From NCBI GenBank assembly GCA_035629025.1, contig DASPIU010000020.1, positions 88,672-152,671 of the forward strand: a stretch of DNA of 64,000 nt. Direction: 5' to 3'. The stretch is from Stenotrophomonas_A sp035629025 (lineage in GTDB: Bacteria > Pseudomonadota > Gammaproteobacteria > Xanthomonadales > Xanthomonadaceae). The notes beneath the pieces are model-generated. The model was not told the DNA's origin, searched no databases, and saw only the letters and a program-made list of their open reading frames with translations. The position numbers were made by a program, and so were the translations under genes. This document shows positions 1 through 8,081 of the stretch, piece by piece (within the stretch, counting starts at the first letter, position 1; every line of letters starts with the position of its first letter).

Positions 1-437
1 CTCGATTCACTCGCTTGCAGCGATAGTAGTTGGATATGGCGAACGAAGGCGGAAATCTTGTCGAGCCATTCGGAGCTGGCAGCGTCTGCATATATGAGCT
101 GCCAGAACCTCTTCGCGAAATCCTCTTCGTACCGCGACGACAAATCGGCGTATCCGGTTACGCCGATGACGTAGTGTGGCTTCGTATAGAGATCGTAGTC
201 CTGAAGTTCCCTCAGCAGATTCGCACCGGCATCCTCGAATTGCTTTTCATCTGGATAGTTCGGCAGCGCAAGATCAAGAACGAGGATGTCGAACAATTTG
301 CCTGTGAGTAGCTTCTTTGCCTCAATCACACTCGCGGCGAATGCCAAAGAGTGCTCTCCGGCATCGAGGATGGCGCCAACGATCTTCTCACGCTTCGACG
401 GACTATCCTCCACGACAAGAACGTTCAGTGTCCTCAT
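1..437 (-). CDS. Response-regulator receiver protein, 3' end outside window (DtcC-like candidate)
   Basis: About 145 residues are visible and the frame is open at the window edge, so the C-terminal part is missing. The N-terminus is a CheY-like receiver: acidic pair after the first strand (VVEDS, residues 8-12), likely phospho-acceptor Asp55 in the LVLDLALP strand, and a Thr in the VIGVTGY strand. The conserved Lys at the end of strand 5 is not evident (FWQLIYAD there). The ATG overlaps the stop of the upstream stand-alone receiver by 4 bp (ATGA), so the two are translationally coupled. In Detocs the third gene is a receiver fused to an effector such as a nucleosidase phosphorylase; whether that is true here cannot be seen. 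An ordinary output regulator is the alternative. Confidence 0.8.
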   Translation of the reverse strand, partial: MRTLNVLVVEDSPSKREKIVGAILDAGEHSLAFAASVIEAKKLLTGKLFDILVLDLALPNYPDEKQFEDAGANLLRELQDYDLYTKPHYVIGVTGYADLSSRYEEDFAKRFWQLIYADAASSEWLDKISAFVRHIQLLSLQASES

Positions 438-889
438 CGCGAAAGTCCTTCGAGTAACCGAGAAAGGTGATCCTTCCAGCCATCCGATCCGCCGCTGTAT
501 TGAACAAGGCCTACAAACTGGGCCCCATGGTCCTGTTCGAGCATCGACTTTACGTCCTCCAACTCCAAAGCGTCGTTTCCTTCACCAAAACTTAGAAACT
601 GAGTGATTACGATAACCGGGACATGCAGGTCCAGGCCGTCCAAATGGCGAACGACGGTTAGCCCCCCAAAGCCCTGAGGACGACCACCAGACTCACTCGG
701 GCTTACGTCATAGGTTGGAAGCGACATATCGAGAATTACCAGATTGAGATCTGCGTTTTCTTCGATAGTCTTGAGGGAGCTCACAATAGAACGTGCGGTA
801 ACGATTCGCGCCGAGGAGACCCGTTCGCTAACCAGGTTCGCGACGTTCTGGAGTTTAAACTCGTCATCCTCAACAATCAGAATTTTCAT
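434..889 (-). CDS. Stand-alone receiver-domain protein (DtcB-like candidate)
   Basis: A 151-aa single-domain response regulator: IVEDDE acidic cluster at residues 5-10, phospho-acceptor Asp54 in the VILDMSLP strand, and Thr96 in VIVITQF. There is no DNA-binding domain. A Gly/Ser-rich insertion (about residues 62-76) follows the phosphorylation loop, and the strand-5 Lys seems replaced (FVGLVQYSGG). It overlaps the kinase-like gene upstream by 20 bp and the next receiver gene by 4 bp. A lone receiver between a kinase and a second receiver protein is the layout of Detocs, where the single-domain protein acts as a phosphate sink. That role is inference from gene order; a simple phosphorelay intermediate is also possible. 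Confidence 0.85.
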   Translation of the reverse strand: MKILIVEDDEFKLQNVANLVSERVSSARIVTARSIVSSLKTIEENADLNLVILDMSLPTYDVSPSESGGRPQGFGGLTVVRHLDGLDLHVPVIVITQFLSFGEGNDALELEDVKSMLEQDHGAQFVGLVQYSGGSDGWKDHLSRLLEGLSR

Positions 890-3800
890 TCTCTTCGTCC
901 TCGACGATGGCTTCCCTGATGGGAATCTGGAATTTGACTCTGAACCCCTCAGCTTCGAATCCGAACGTCAGGCTCTCCTCGGGTTCGCTTGCCGACTTCT
1001 CGGTCAATCTCATCAACTTGAACAGTCCTGTTCCACCCTCACCGAACGCCATCTTGCTGTACTCGCCGGACTGCATCTTGGCTCGAATCTCTTCCAGTCT
1101 CGCCCTCGACTCTTCGGAGTCGCACCCGTGAGCGGCTTCATTTAGGACATCAAAAACAAGCTTCTCACTCGTCAGGGTAACCTTTACGGTTATCGCGATC
1201 CTCCCTTCGATACCTGAATGAAGATAGGCGTTGTCGAAGACGATGAAAAGTGCATCCGCGACGAGAAACGCTCCTGAGTGCGGTGTGAAGTCAGGAATGT
1301 CGCCTTCCGCATCAATCGTTACTACTGGCAGGAACGCCGGGCGCGTGTTGGTCGTCAATCGCTCGCCCATTCGAATGATCTGTTCGATCGAGTATCGACG
1401 CTCGTGATCTCCCCGGTCGAGGGACTGGAACCAGTCGCTTACACGATCGGCCGCGAAGCTGAGGCTGGTCCTTGCACGCTTAACCGCATCGGCCACTGGA
1501 GACAACGCTCCCCCACTGTCCAGAGCATCGATTGCCTTAAGCAATTCGTCGAAATCCTTGTCGACGGTCGCTTTGAATGTTCGCGAGATGTACAGCCGCA
1601 CCCGGACCAGATCAGGATCAAGCGAAGCTTTAAAATGGGCAATGCAGACTTTGGCAAAGTCTTGCACATCTGTTGTGTCGTCGACGCTCCCTTTGAGCAA
1701 ATTCATCAAAAAGGCATTTACGCTAAGGTCGAACGAACCATTTGGTTTCGAGTCGGACCTGATCTGAAGCAGCTCATCTACTAGGTAAGTCACCTCTACG
1801 TCGAACCTATCAGAAAACCTGGAGAAGGCGCTGTGGAATGCCTCCTTCACGCCATTGCCCAGGCCTTCCAGCAGGCTGTCCCAGCGCGAGATCCTCTGAT
1901 ATGCACCTGGCGCAGACTCCCGCAGGGCTATCGCGCCAGCTTCTTCTAATGGCCCGCGAAGATGACCGGCAAGGCTGCCGTGTCTAATTCTGAGGCTGAG
2001 GTAAGAGTTGAGTCCGAACTGCGTTCCGTGCAAGAACTCCCTGAGAAGTCGCTGCGCTAGATCGATCAGAAGTCTATCGGCCTCTGTCTTCGGCTGCTCG
2101 AGAAGTGCCTGCGGTACCGCGGCATCTCGATCCGTATGCATCGAAAGGATGGCCGTCTTAATCTCGGCGAGGTCCGGCAATGAGGTATTCCGAAGCGATC
2201 TATAGCGCGAAAAATCTTCTTCAAGATTCTTTTGCGCCCATTCGACGAGCCCCTCCTGATTCACGAACAAACGACTGCTGTCGAAGTTTCGAATCCCCTC
2301 TTCCAACTCGTTCGCGTAAGTGATCTGCCGGATCTCCTCCAGATATCGGGAGGACCTTTCAGCGTCGATCGTCACAAGGGCTTGGCAGATCTTCATGCGC
2401 TCCATCGAAAGATCCCTCGAGCTCGAAAGATTCACGTTTACTTCCATTACCTGTTGCGTGCAGACATCGCTGAGGAAGCGCCTTGTCACCAAGCTATAAC
2501 GCGCCCCCTCAACCATTTCAGAAAACCTAGCACAGCCAAGCTCTCTGAGCTGCTGAAGCGCAATTTGCTGGAGATTACGGCTGAATCGTTGCGCCTCATG
2601 GCCCGGAAGGAAGTCGGCACTGGCGTAGGACATCGCCAATGCCAGGTGGGCCTTCTGACGCACCTTCTTGAGCTCCAACCAGGTTTTATCGCGCAGCACA
2701 TCCGCCAGTGGAAACTCGCTGCTTGCGCCTGGGATCTCAACAATACAGTCGACCGCCAACTCGATCGCGGCTTCCCACCTACCGTTGGCCATTTCCCAGG
2801 CGAACCGATACTTCGTTGCGGCTACTCGATCGAGGATATCGCCGCGAGCAAGTCGCTCACATGCAAGTTGTACGGCCGCTTCATCACCCACGTCGAAAGC
2901 GCGTTCGAGTTCCCTAAGCAGCGCTTCGTCCGAGAACAAACCCAATGCGGCGGGCTGAGACGAACTCAGTCGCCCAGCAATTGACCTGATCTCGCTCACC
3001 CTCAGCACATCGCGCGCCGTTATTGCACGAGCAATTGCTTCAGTGCATCGAAGCACAGTCAGGAAGGAAAAGTTACGGCACGTTTTCTCCAGAGCCGCAT
3101 ATCCTTCCGAAGAATCACCGACACGATGGAGGACGGATGACAGCTGACTAATGCACTTTTCGCGCAGATTCTGCGGGTCAGAACTGGGAGCGCCGGAGGA
3201 AGCACTAGAGAGAACCAGTTTCAGGCCATCCATCGCGTCAAGCGAATCGCATGCAGCTACCGCGTGAATGCGAACAACCGCGCGCTGATTCGCGCGAGTT
3301 ACAGCATTTGGCTGCGTTTCGATCATGTCGGATGCAGCTTCGAACAGATCGATGCACGAGCCCGTGCTGGCAGTCACCAATAGGTCAGCAATGTTTGTTT
3401 CGCCCGTCGGCACGATCCCTAATAACGCGTACCGTAAGTAGGCCTTCCATGGAAGCGGTACATCCCAGCCGTCGATAGTGTCCATGGCTCGATGTCGGAA
3501 GCCCGCCATGCTTACAGCATCTTCGTTTCGCTGGCTCGAAAGATGTGCAATGGCCCGGAGCAGGCCTGGATTGCCGGACAGAATCTGGCTCGTATAGTCC
3601 TTCTGAGCATCTTGACCATTGACGAGCTGAAGAAGGGCGACTTTGGCTTTCACGCCCCAAGCGGAGAATCCAAGGGTCCGCTCAATTCGCTCAATCAGCT
3701 CGAGCGCGCCCTTGTCATCACCCTCAAGAATCAAGGCCTGCGCTGATGCCTTCTCTTGCACAAAGGTTCGCAGCTGTGCGGCATTCCGCTCGATGATCAG

Positions 3801-4061
3801 GGACACCCATTCGAGCTCGTGGCGTAGGTCGAGGGCATCGGGCGGCTCGTGCGACAGCAGGATCGGCAGATCGCGGCTAAAGACGGGGAGCAACGGATAC
3901 CTGTGCTTGCCCGGCACGCGATACGCCGTTGTGACAAGGGACCGGTATTGACCGATGGATGCTGCCTTCCGTGCCTCGGCCAGCGCGGACCAACCCCTGC
4001 CATGGCTGATCGACGCCCTCAAATGATTGACGAGGCGAACCCCACTGTTAGCGGATGACAT
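870..4061 (-). CDS. Large helical-repeat protein with C-terminal histidine-kinase-type ATPase domain (DtcA-like candidate)
   Basis: A 1063-aa soluble protein with no signal peptide or membrane segment. Residues about 20-680 are helical and TPR-like (paired amphipathic helices with LxxA/ExAxxL spacing). Residues 691-697 (RIRHGSL) contain His694, a candidate phospho-acceptor. The C-terminus is a GHKL ATPase: N-box FDNAYLHSG around Asn944, and glycine-rich lid GEGGTGLF at 1007-1014. The ATG is preceded by AAGGAAG. The gene leads an operon with two receiver proteins. Detocs DtcA has the same TPR sensor plus kinase design. GC is visibly lower than in neighbouring genes (50% and 60% in two lines counted), suggesting horizontal transfer. 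Kinase activity and phage defence are inferred. Confidence 0.75.
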   Translation of the reverse strand: MSSANSGVRLVNHLRASISHGRGWSALAEARKAASIGQYRSLVTTAYRVPGKHRYPLLPVFSRDLPILLSHEPPDALDLRHELEWVSLIIERNAAQLRTFVQEKASAQALILEGDDKGALELIERIERTLGFSAWGVKAKVALLQLVNGQDAQKDYTSQILSGNPGLLRAIAHLSSQRNEDAVSMAGFRHRAMDTIDGWDVPLPWKAYLRYALLGIVPTGETNIADLLVTASTGSCIDLFEAASDMIETQPNAVTRANQRAVVRIHAVAACDSLDAMDGLKLVLSSASSGAPSSDPQNLREKCISQLSSVLHRVGDSSEGYAALEKTCRNFSFLTVLRCTEAIARAITARDVLRVSEIRSIAGRLSSSQPAALGLFSDEALLRELERAFDVGDEAAVQLACERLARGDILDRVAATKYRFAWEMANGRWEAAIELAVDCIVEIPGASSEFPLADVLRDKTWLELKKVRQKAHLALAMSYASADFLPGHEAQRFSRNLQQIALQQLRELGCARFSEMVEGARYSLVTRRFLSDVCTQQVMEVNVNLSSSRDLSMERMKICQALVTIDAERSSRYLEEIRQITYANELEEGIRNFDSSRLFVNQEGLVEWAQKNLEEDFSRYRSLRNTSLPDLAEIKTAILSMHTDRDAAVPQALLEQPKTEADRLLIDLAQRLLREFLHGTQFGLNSYLSLRIRHGSLAGHLRGPLEEAGAIALRESAPGAYQRISRWDSLLEGLGNGVKEAFHSAFSRFSDRFDVEVTYLVDELLQIRSDSKPNGSFDLSVNAFLMNLLKGSVDDTTDVQDFAKVCIAHFKASLDPDLVRVRLYISRTFKATVDKDFDELLKAIDALDSGGALSPVADAVKRARTSLSFAADRVSDWFQSLDRGDHERRYSIEQIIRMGERLTTNTRPAFLPVVTIDAEGDIPDFTPHSGAFLVADALFIVFDNAYLHSGIEGRIAITVKVTLTSEKLVFDVLNEAAHGCDSEESRARLEEIRAKMQSGEYSKMAFGEGGTGLFKLMRLTEKSASEPEESLTFGFEAEGFRVKFQIPIREAIVEDEENENSDC

Positions 4062-4277
4062 GTTTGACTTCCTTTTCGGTATCGCCTCGTGACCGCTTCT
4101 CTATTGAGATGCGTTCTTGGCGCAAGTGAGCGGGACTTAAGATTGCTCAGCCCATGTAGGAAGAATAGCGCCCCGGCTCTATGAGCGTGACCGCCTCGGC
4201 ATCATCCTGCACACACAGTGCCGCAGGTGCTGAAGTCCCGCGCGGCGACGCTGTAATTCCCCAAAAACTCCCCAAAA

Positions 4278-4309
4278 CACTTAGGGCCACCTTTCGGCAG
4301 CCCTAAGTG
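4278..4309 (-). terminator. Terminator of the distal tRNA-Ala/Glu unit
   Basis: A 9-bp perfect stem (CACTTAGGG / CCCTAAGTG) with a 14-nt loop lies 12 nt beyond tRNA-Glu in the direction of transcription. On the minus strand it is followed by TTTTGGGGAGTTTTT, a good U-tract. The plus-strand side is also T-rich, so it could work in both directions. Confidence 0.7.
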
Positions 4310-4320
4310 CTTGTTTTATT

Positions 4321-4396
4321 TGGCGTCCCCACGGGGATTCGAACCCCGGTCGCTACCGTGAAAGGGTAATGTCCTAGGCCTCTAGACGATGGGGAC
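4321..4396 (-). tRNA. tRNA-Glu (TTC), distal copy
   Basis: A 76-nt cloverleaf with encoded CCA. The acceptor stem is GTCCCCA paired with TGGGGAC, the T-arm is GGTTCGAATCC, and the anticodon loop carries TTC (Glu). It is identical through its length to the copy at 4787-4862. Confidence 0.97.
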
Positions 4397-4438
4397 GCAT
4401 TGACTGTTTGCCATCCGGACAGGCCTGTTGTCCGAAGT

Positions 4439-4514
<76 letters not shown>

Positions 4515-4533
4515 ACGACGCTGCGAGCCGCCT

Positions 4534-4562
4534 ATCATAGCGGCCTGCCTGGCACTTGGGAA
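4534..4562 (-). promoter_or_regulatory. Promoter of the distal tRNA-Ala/Glu unit
   Basis: On the minus strand, TTCCCA (4557-4562) and TATGAT (4534-4539) are separated by 17 bp. The -10 lies about 20 nt upstream of tRNA-Ala. The -10 is identical to that of the proximal unit; the -35 is weaker. Confidence 0.6.
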
Positions 4563-4731
4563 GAGGGGCCCTGAGCGGACAATAAAAAACCGCGGACCCG
4601 TCACCCGTTCAAAGGCGGTGAGAGGAGCTGGCCGGGGACTGCGGAAGCACCATAGCGGACCTCCGCAGTCGCGTTCTCGTCGAAAAGACCGAGGATGTTC
4701 AGTACACGGGCGAACCACAGCCCCCAAACGC

Positions 4732-4759
4732 AAAGAGCCCTGACAAGTCAGGGCTCTTT
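4732..4759 (-). terminator. Hairpin terminator between the two tRNA units
   Basis: A perfect 12-bp stem (AAAGAGCCCTGA / TCAGGGCTCTTT) with a 4-nt loop lies 27 nt beyond the proximal tRNA-Glu. The stem ends in TTT but the following U-tract is short (GCGTTTG). The symmetry allows bidirectional action. Confidence 0.7.
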
Positions 4760-4786
4760 GGCTTCACTCCTCGCGGAGTTGAAAGG

Positions 4787-4862
4787 TGGCGTCCCCACGG
4801 GGATTCGAACCCCGGTCGCTACCGTGAAAGGGTAATGTCCTAGGCCTCTAGACGATGGGGAC
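4787..4862 (-). tRNA. tRNA-Glu (TTC), proximal copy
   Basis: A 76-nt cloverleaf with encoded CCA and TTC anticodon, same sequence as the distal copy. It is cotranscribed with the tRNA-Ala upstream. Confidence 0.97.
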
Positions 4863-4918
4863 GCATTACTGCCTGCGATCATTCCGGACGGGCCTGTTCG
4901 TGTCCGAACTGTCCGAAG

Positions 4919-4994
<76 letters not shown>

Positions 4995-5012
4995 ACGTCG
5001 CTGAGGACCGAA

Positions 5013-5041
5013 ATCATATCCGCGGGTTCACAGGGGCGCAA
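5013..5041 (-). promoter_or_regulatory. Strong promoter of the proximal tRNA-Ala/Glu unit
   Basis: On the minus strand, TTGCGC (5036-5041) and TATGAT (5013-5018) are separated by exactly 17 bp. A run of eight A residues lies immediately upstream (5043-5050 as T on plus), consistent with an UP element. The -10 lies about 18 nt before tRNA-Ala. Confidence 0.75.
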
Positions 5042-5071
5042 GTTTTTTTTAACGCCGCCGGACATCGCTGC

Positions 5072-6517
5072 TCACTGCACCAGCGTCTGTATCGCACGCG
5101 CCGGAATCTGCACCTGCGCCGACTCCGTGCCGACGTAGAAGTTGTAGGTAATGGCCTTGTCCGTCGGGTTCATCACGATCGTTGCCAGGCGTCCGTCCGC
5201 GTTGACGAAGCCGGTGGCGAGCAGGTTGCTGCGGCTGCTGGCGACACTGACGCGTCTGGCCTGCGGGCGCACGAAACGCGAGAAATGGCCGATGTAGTAA
5301 TAGCTCGGCGTATAGATCAGCTCGCCGCTGCGGGTGTCGGCGTGCAGCGGCGCGAAGCACCAGTTGCCGACATGGTTGGGGCCGCCTTTTTCGTCCAGCA
5401 GCACGTTCCAGTCGATCCAGGCAACCACGCCGTTGTTGAAGTCGTTGATCATGTTGCGGCCATAGCGCTCGCCGTTGGCCCAGTCCTGCAGTCGCGACGG
5501 GTCGTACTTCTCCACCGAGGCCTCGGTCAGCAGGATGGGCTTCTGCGGATAGGCCGCGTGGACCACGCCGACGTTGTCGAACATCGGATCAAAGCCGGCC
5601 CAGGTTTCGTACCAGTGGAAGCCCATGCCCCACGCATACCTGGCCGCTTCCGGATCGCCGAAGATCACCTGCGCGCGGAACGGCATCATGTCGCGGTTGT
5701 GGTCCCACACCACGATCTTCTTGTCGCCGTAGCCGGCCTTGGCCATTACCGGGCCAAGGTGGTTCTTGAGGAAGTCGCGTTCCTGCTCGGCGGTGTAGAG
5801 CATCGACTCCCACTTCTGCACGGCCATCGGCTCGTTCTGCAGGCTCACGCCCCAGATCGGGATGCCCTCGGCCTCGTAGGCGCCGATGAAGCGGGTGAAA
5901 TAGTTGGCCCACGCATCGGCATATTCGGGCAGCAGCGAGCCGCCGCGCAGCATGCTCTTGTTGGTCTTCATGAAGGCCGGCGCGCTCCATGGGCTGGCCA
6001 GCGTGGTCAGCTCGCCCCCGGCAGCGGCCATGGCACGCTTGAGCAGCGGAATGCGGTATTGGCGGTCGTGCTCGATGCTGAAGGTCTTCAGCGCCTTGTC
6101 GCCTTCCTTGATGTAGGTATAGCTGGCCGAGCTGAAGTCCGAACTGTGGATGGTGGTGCGCGCGAGCGTGTAGCCGATGCCTTGCTGCGGGTCGTAGTAG
6201 GCCTTGAGGAACTCGGCCTGCTTGTCCTGCGGCAGTTTGGCGAACACTTCCGCGCTGGCGTCAGTGATCGCGCCGCCGATACCGAGCACGCTCTGGAACT
6301 GCCGGGCCGGGTCAACGAAGACCGAATTCTCCACCTCGGTCAGGGCATGGCCGGGCTGCAGCCGAAGGTCCTGTCCACGCGTCAGGCGCAGCTCGGTGCC
6401 GGCGGCGGAGGTGTACACCTGCACCGCCGCGCCAGTGCCAGCGGCGGGCGCAGCAGCAGCGGGCGGGATCAGCGTGGCGCCGAGCAGGAGAGCGTAGAAA
6501 GGGGTGGAACGCGGCAT
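5072..6517 (-). CDS. Secreted glycoside hydrolase family 30 (glucosylceramidase-type)
   Basis: A 481-aa protein with signal peptide (residues 1 to about 25, ending in Ala-rich PPAAAAPAA). The GH30 (beta/alpha)8 fold is indicated by GIGGAITDAS (79-88), SLQNEP with acid/base Glu229, and LLTEAS with nucleophile Glu332, followed by a C-terminal beta-domain. The family retains stereochemistry and cleaves beta-glucosides or beta-1,6-glucans; the substrate here is unknown. The start at 6517 is chosen because it gives a signal peptide and follows a GAGGTG ribosome site; the frame stays open far upstream, but that part is antisense to the antiporter gene. It is monocistronic and divergent from the antiporter. 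Confidence 0.93.
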   Translation of the reverse strand: MPRSTPFYALLLGATLIPPAAAAPAAGTGAAVQVYTSAAGTELRLTRGQDLRLQPGHALTEVENSVFVDPARQFQSVLGIGGAITDASAEVFAKLPQDKQAEFLKAYYDPQQGIGYTLARTTIHSSDFSSASYTYIKEGDKALKTFSIEHDRQYRIPLLKRAMAAAGGELTTLASPWSAPAFMKTNKSMLRGGSLLPEYADAWANYFTRFIGAYEAEGIPIWGVSLQNEPMAVQKWESMLYTAEQERDFLKNHLGPVMAKAGYGDKKIVVWDHNRDMMPFRAQVIFGDPEAARYAWGMGFHWYETWAGFDPMFDNVGVVHAAYPQKPILLTEASVEKYDPSRLQDWANGERYGRNMINDFNNGVVAWIDWNVLLDEKGGPNHVGNWCFAPLHADTRSGELIYTPSYYYIGHFSRFVRPQARRVSVASSRSNLLATGFVNADGRLATIVMNPTDKAITYNFYVGTESAQVQIPARAIQTLVQ

Positions 6518-6727
6518 CCGGGCACCTCGGGTGGGGAATGACGAGCGGGCGGCAGCGCTGCGCCACCCGAGCGGGGGAGCGGATGATTCAGTGCGCTGCC
6601 CTGGAGCTCGCTGTTTAGCGGCTACCCGCGGCGAAGTCCAGCCGCGCTGCGGCAATGGCCGCCGTGCTTGGCAAGCCCGGCGGGGATGCCTACGATCCGG
6701 GGCTGACCTGAGTGACGCCCGGATGCG

Positions 6728-7954
6728 ATGCACGCCTTGACCGCCCTGCTGCTGGATGCCGCGATCTTCATTGGCCTGGCCTGGGCCGTGTGGCGCCTGT
6801 CCGGGCGGGTGTTTCCGTTTGCCATCGTCCCGATCGCGATCGGCCTGGCCATCGCCGCGGCCGGCGGCTTGCCGGCGGCGTGGGGGGTGCCGTCGGCCAG
6901 CGGCCAGAACTTCGGCTGGCTGGGGGTGCTGTTGCTGACCTTTGCCGCGGGCATGGAAACGCGGCATTCGATGAGTGCCGAGGGCACTGGCGCCGAGCGT
7001 GGACCTTCCAGCCGGCGAGTGTTCGCCAGCGCCGGCATGGCGATGCTGCTGCCATTCGTCGCCGGCGCGCTGCTGGCTTATTACGGACTGGCCGGCATGC
7101 CGCAGTGGCAGGCGCCCCATGGCGACCCGCTGCTCGGTGCGCTGGCCGTGGGCCTGTGCGTGGCGGTCAGTGCGCTGCCGGTGTTGATCGGCATCGTGCG
7201 TGAACTGTCGCCGGCGCAGCGGCCTTATGGGCGCATCGCGGTGCGCATCGCGGTGATTGACGACGCGGTGCTGTGGATCGGCCTGGCGATCCTGTTGCTG
7301 CTGGCGCAGCAAGGCGGCAGCGGTTTCGCTTTCTCCAGCTCGCAAGCCTGGGCACTGTGCGTGCCGGTCGTGATGCTGGCACTGGGCCGCCTGCTCGGAC
7401 GCTGGACGCCGCACCCGGCGCTGTTGCTGCTGTTGCTGCCGGCCTATCTGGCGGCGGGCGCCTGGGCCAGCACGCAGTGGGGTCTGCACGAACTGCTCGG
7501 CGCGTACTTTGCCGGCACCGCGTTGCCGGCCGCCTGGCTGCGGCGCGTGCCGGTCGAGCGCGTGGGCCGCTTCGCGCTGATGGTGATGGCGCCGCTGTTC
7601 TTCGGACACAGCGGTTTGAAGGTGCAGGGCGATGCCTTGACCTGGACCACGCTGCAGATTGCCGGGGTGGTGCTGCTGGTATCGGTGCTGGCCAAGCTGG
7701 CGGCAGTGCTGCTGTACCCGCCGCAGCCCGGCGCCAGCCGCCGCGACGCGCTGGCCATCGGCACGCTGCTGCAGTGCAAGGGGCTGATGGAGATCGTCGC
7801 CGCGACCATCCTGCGTGATGCCGGGCTGATCTCCGAATTCGCCTTCGCCGTGCTCACGACGTTGGCGGTGCTGTCCACCCTGATGACCGGCCCCTTGTTC
7901 CGCTGCGTGCTCCGGCGCGCGCCGGCGCGCACTGCTGGCGCCGCGGCCACCTGA
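6728..7954 (+). CDS. Cation:proton antiporter, CPA2-like
   Basis: A 408-aa integral membrane protein with about 11-12 hydrophobic helices and short loops. An acidic pair in a membrane segment (AVIDDAVLW, about residues 176-184) resembles the ion-binding ND/DD motif of the Na+/H+ exchanger superfamily. No C-terminal RCK/TrkA-N domain is present, so it is shorter than KefB/KefC (about 600 aa). It probably exchanges Na+ or K+ for H+ across the inner membrane. No clear Shine-Dalgarno precedes the ATG, and an in-frame alternative was not found nearby. It stands alone, divergent from the GH30 gene, 127 bp before the ArcD pair. Confidence 0.8.
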   Translation: MHALTALLLDAAIFIGLAWAVWRLSGRVFPFAIVPIAIGLAIAAAGGLPAAWGVPSASGQNFGWLGVLLLTFAAGMETRHSMSAEGTGAERGPSSRRVFASAGMAMLLPFVAGALLAYYGLAGMPQWQAPHGDPLLGALAVGLCVAVSALPVLIGIVRELSPAQRPYGRIAVRIAVIDDAVLWIGLAILLLLAQQGGSGFAFSSSQAWALCVPVVMLALGRLLGRWTPHPALLLLLLPAYLAAGAWASTQWGLHELLGAYFAGTALPAAWLRRVPVERVGRFALMVMAPLFFGHSGLKVQGDALTWTTLQIAGVVLLVSVLAKLAAVLLYPPQPGASRRDALAIGTLLQCKGLMEIVAATILRDAGLISEFAFAVLTTLAVLSTLMTGPLFRCVLRRAPARTAGAAAT

Positions 7955-8081
7955 TCGCGACGCGGCGCCAGGCTGAATTCGCGCCGCGGGGAACGCCGAC
8001 GGCATAGCCACCAAACCGTCACGCGGCCGTGACAGCCCTGCACCCCATGCTGACGCGTCCGTCACGCAGGGAGCACCGGCC

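Noticed and set aside
4255..4285. Repeated CCCCAAAA motifs beside tRNA-Glu as a possible integration (att) site
   Set aside because: They are the U-tract side of the tRNA terminator at 4278-4309 on the minus strand, and no integrase or second copy is visible.
5041..5052. T-run as an intrinsic terminator for GH30
   Set aside because: No hairpin precedes it in the GH30 direction, where it reads as A; it fits an UP element of the tRNA promoter instead.
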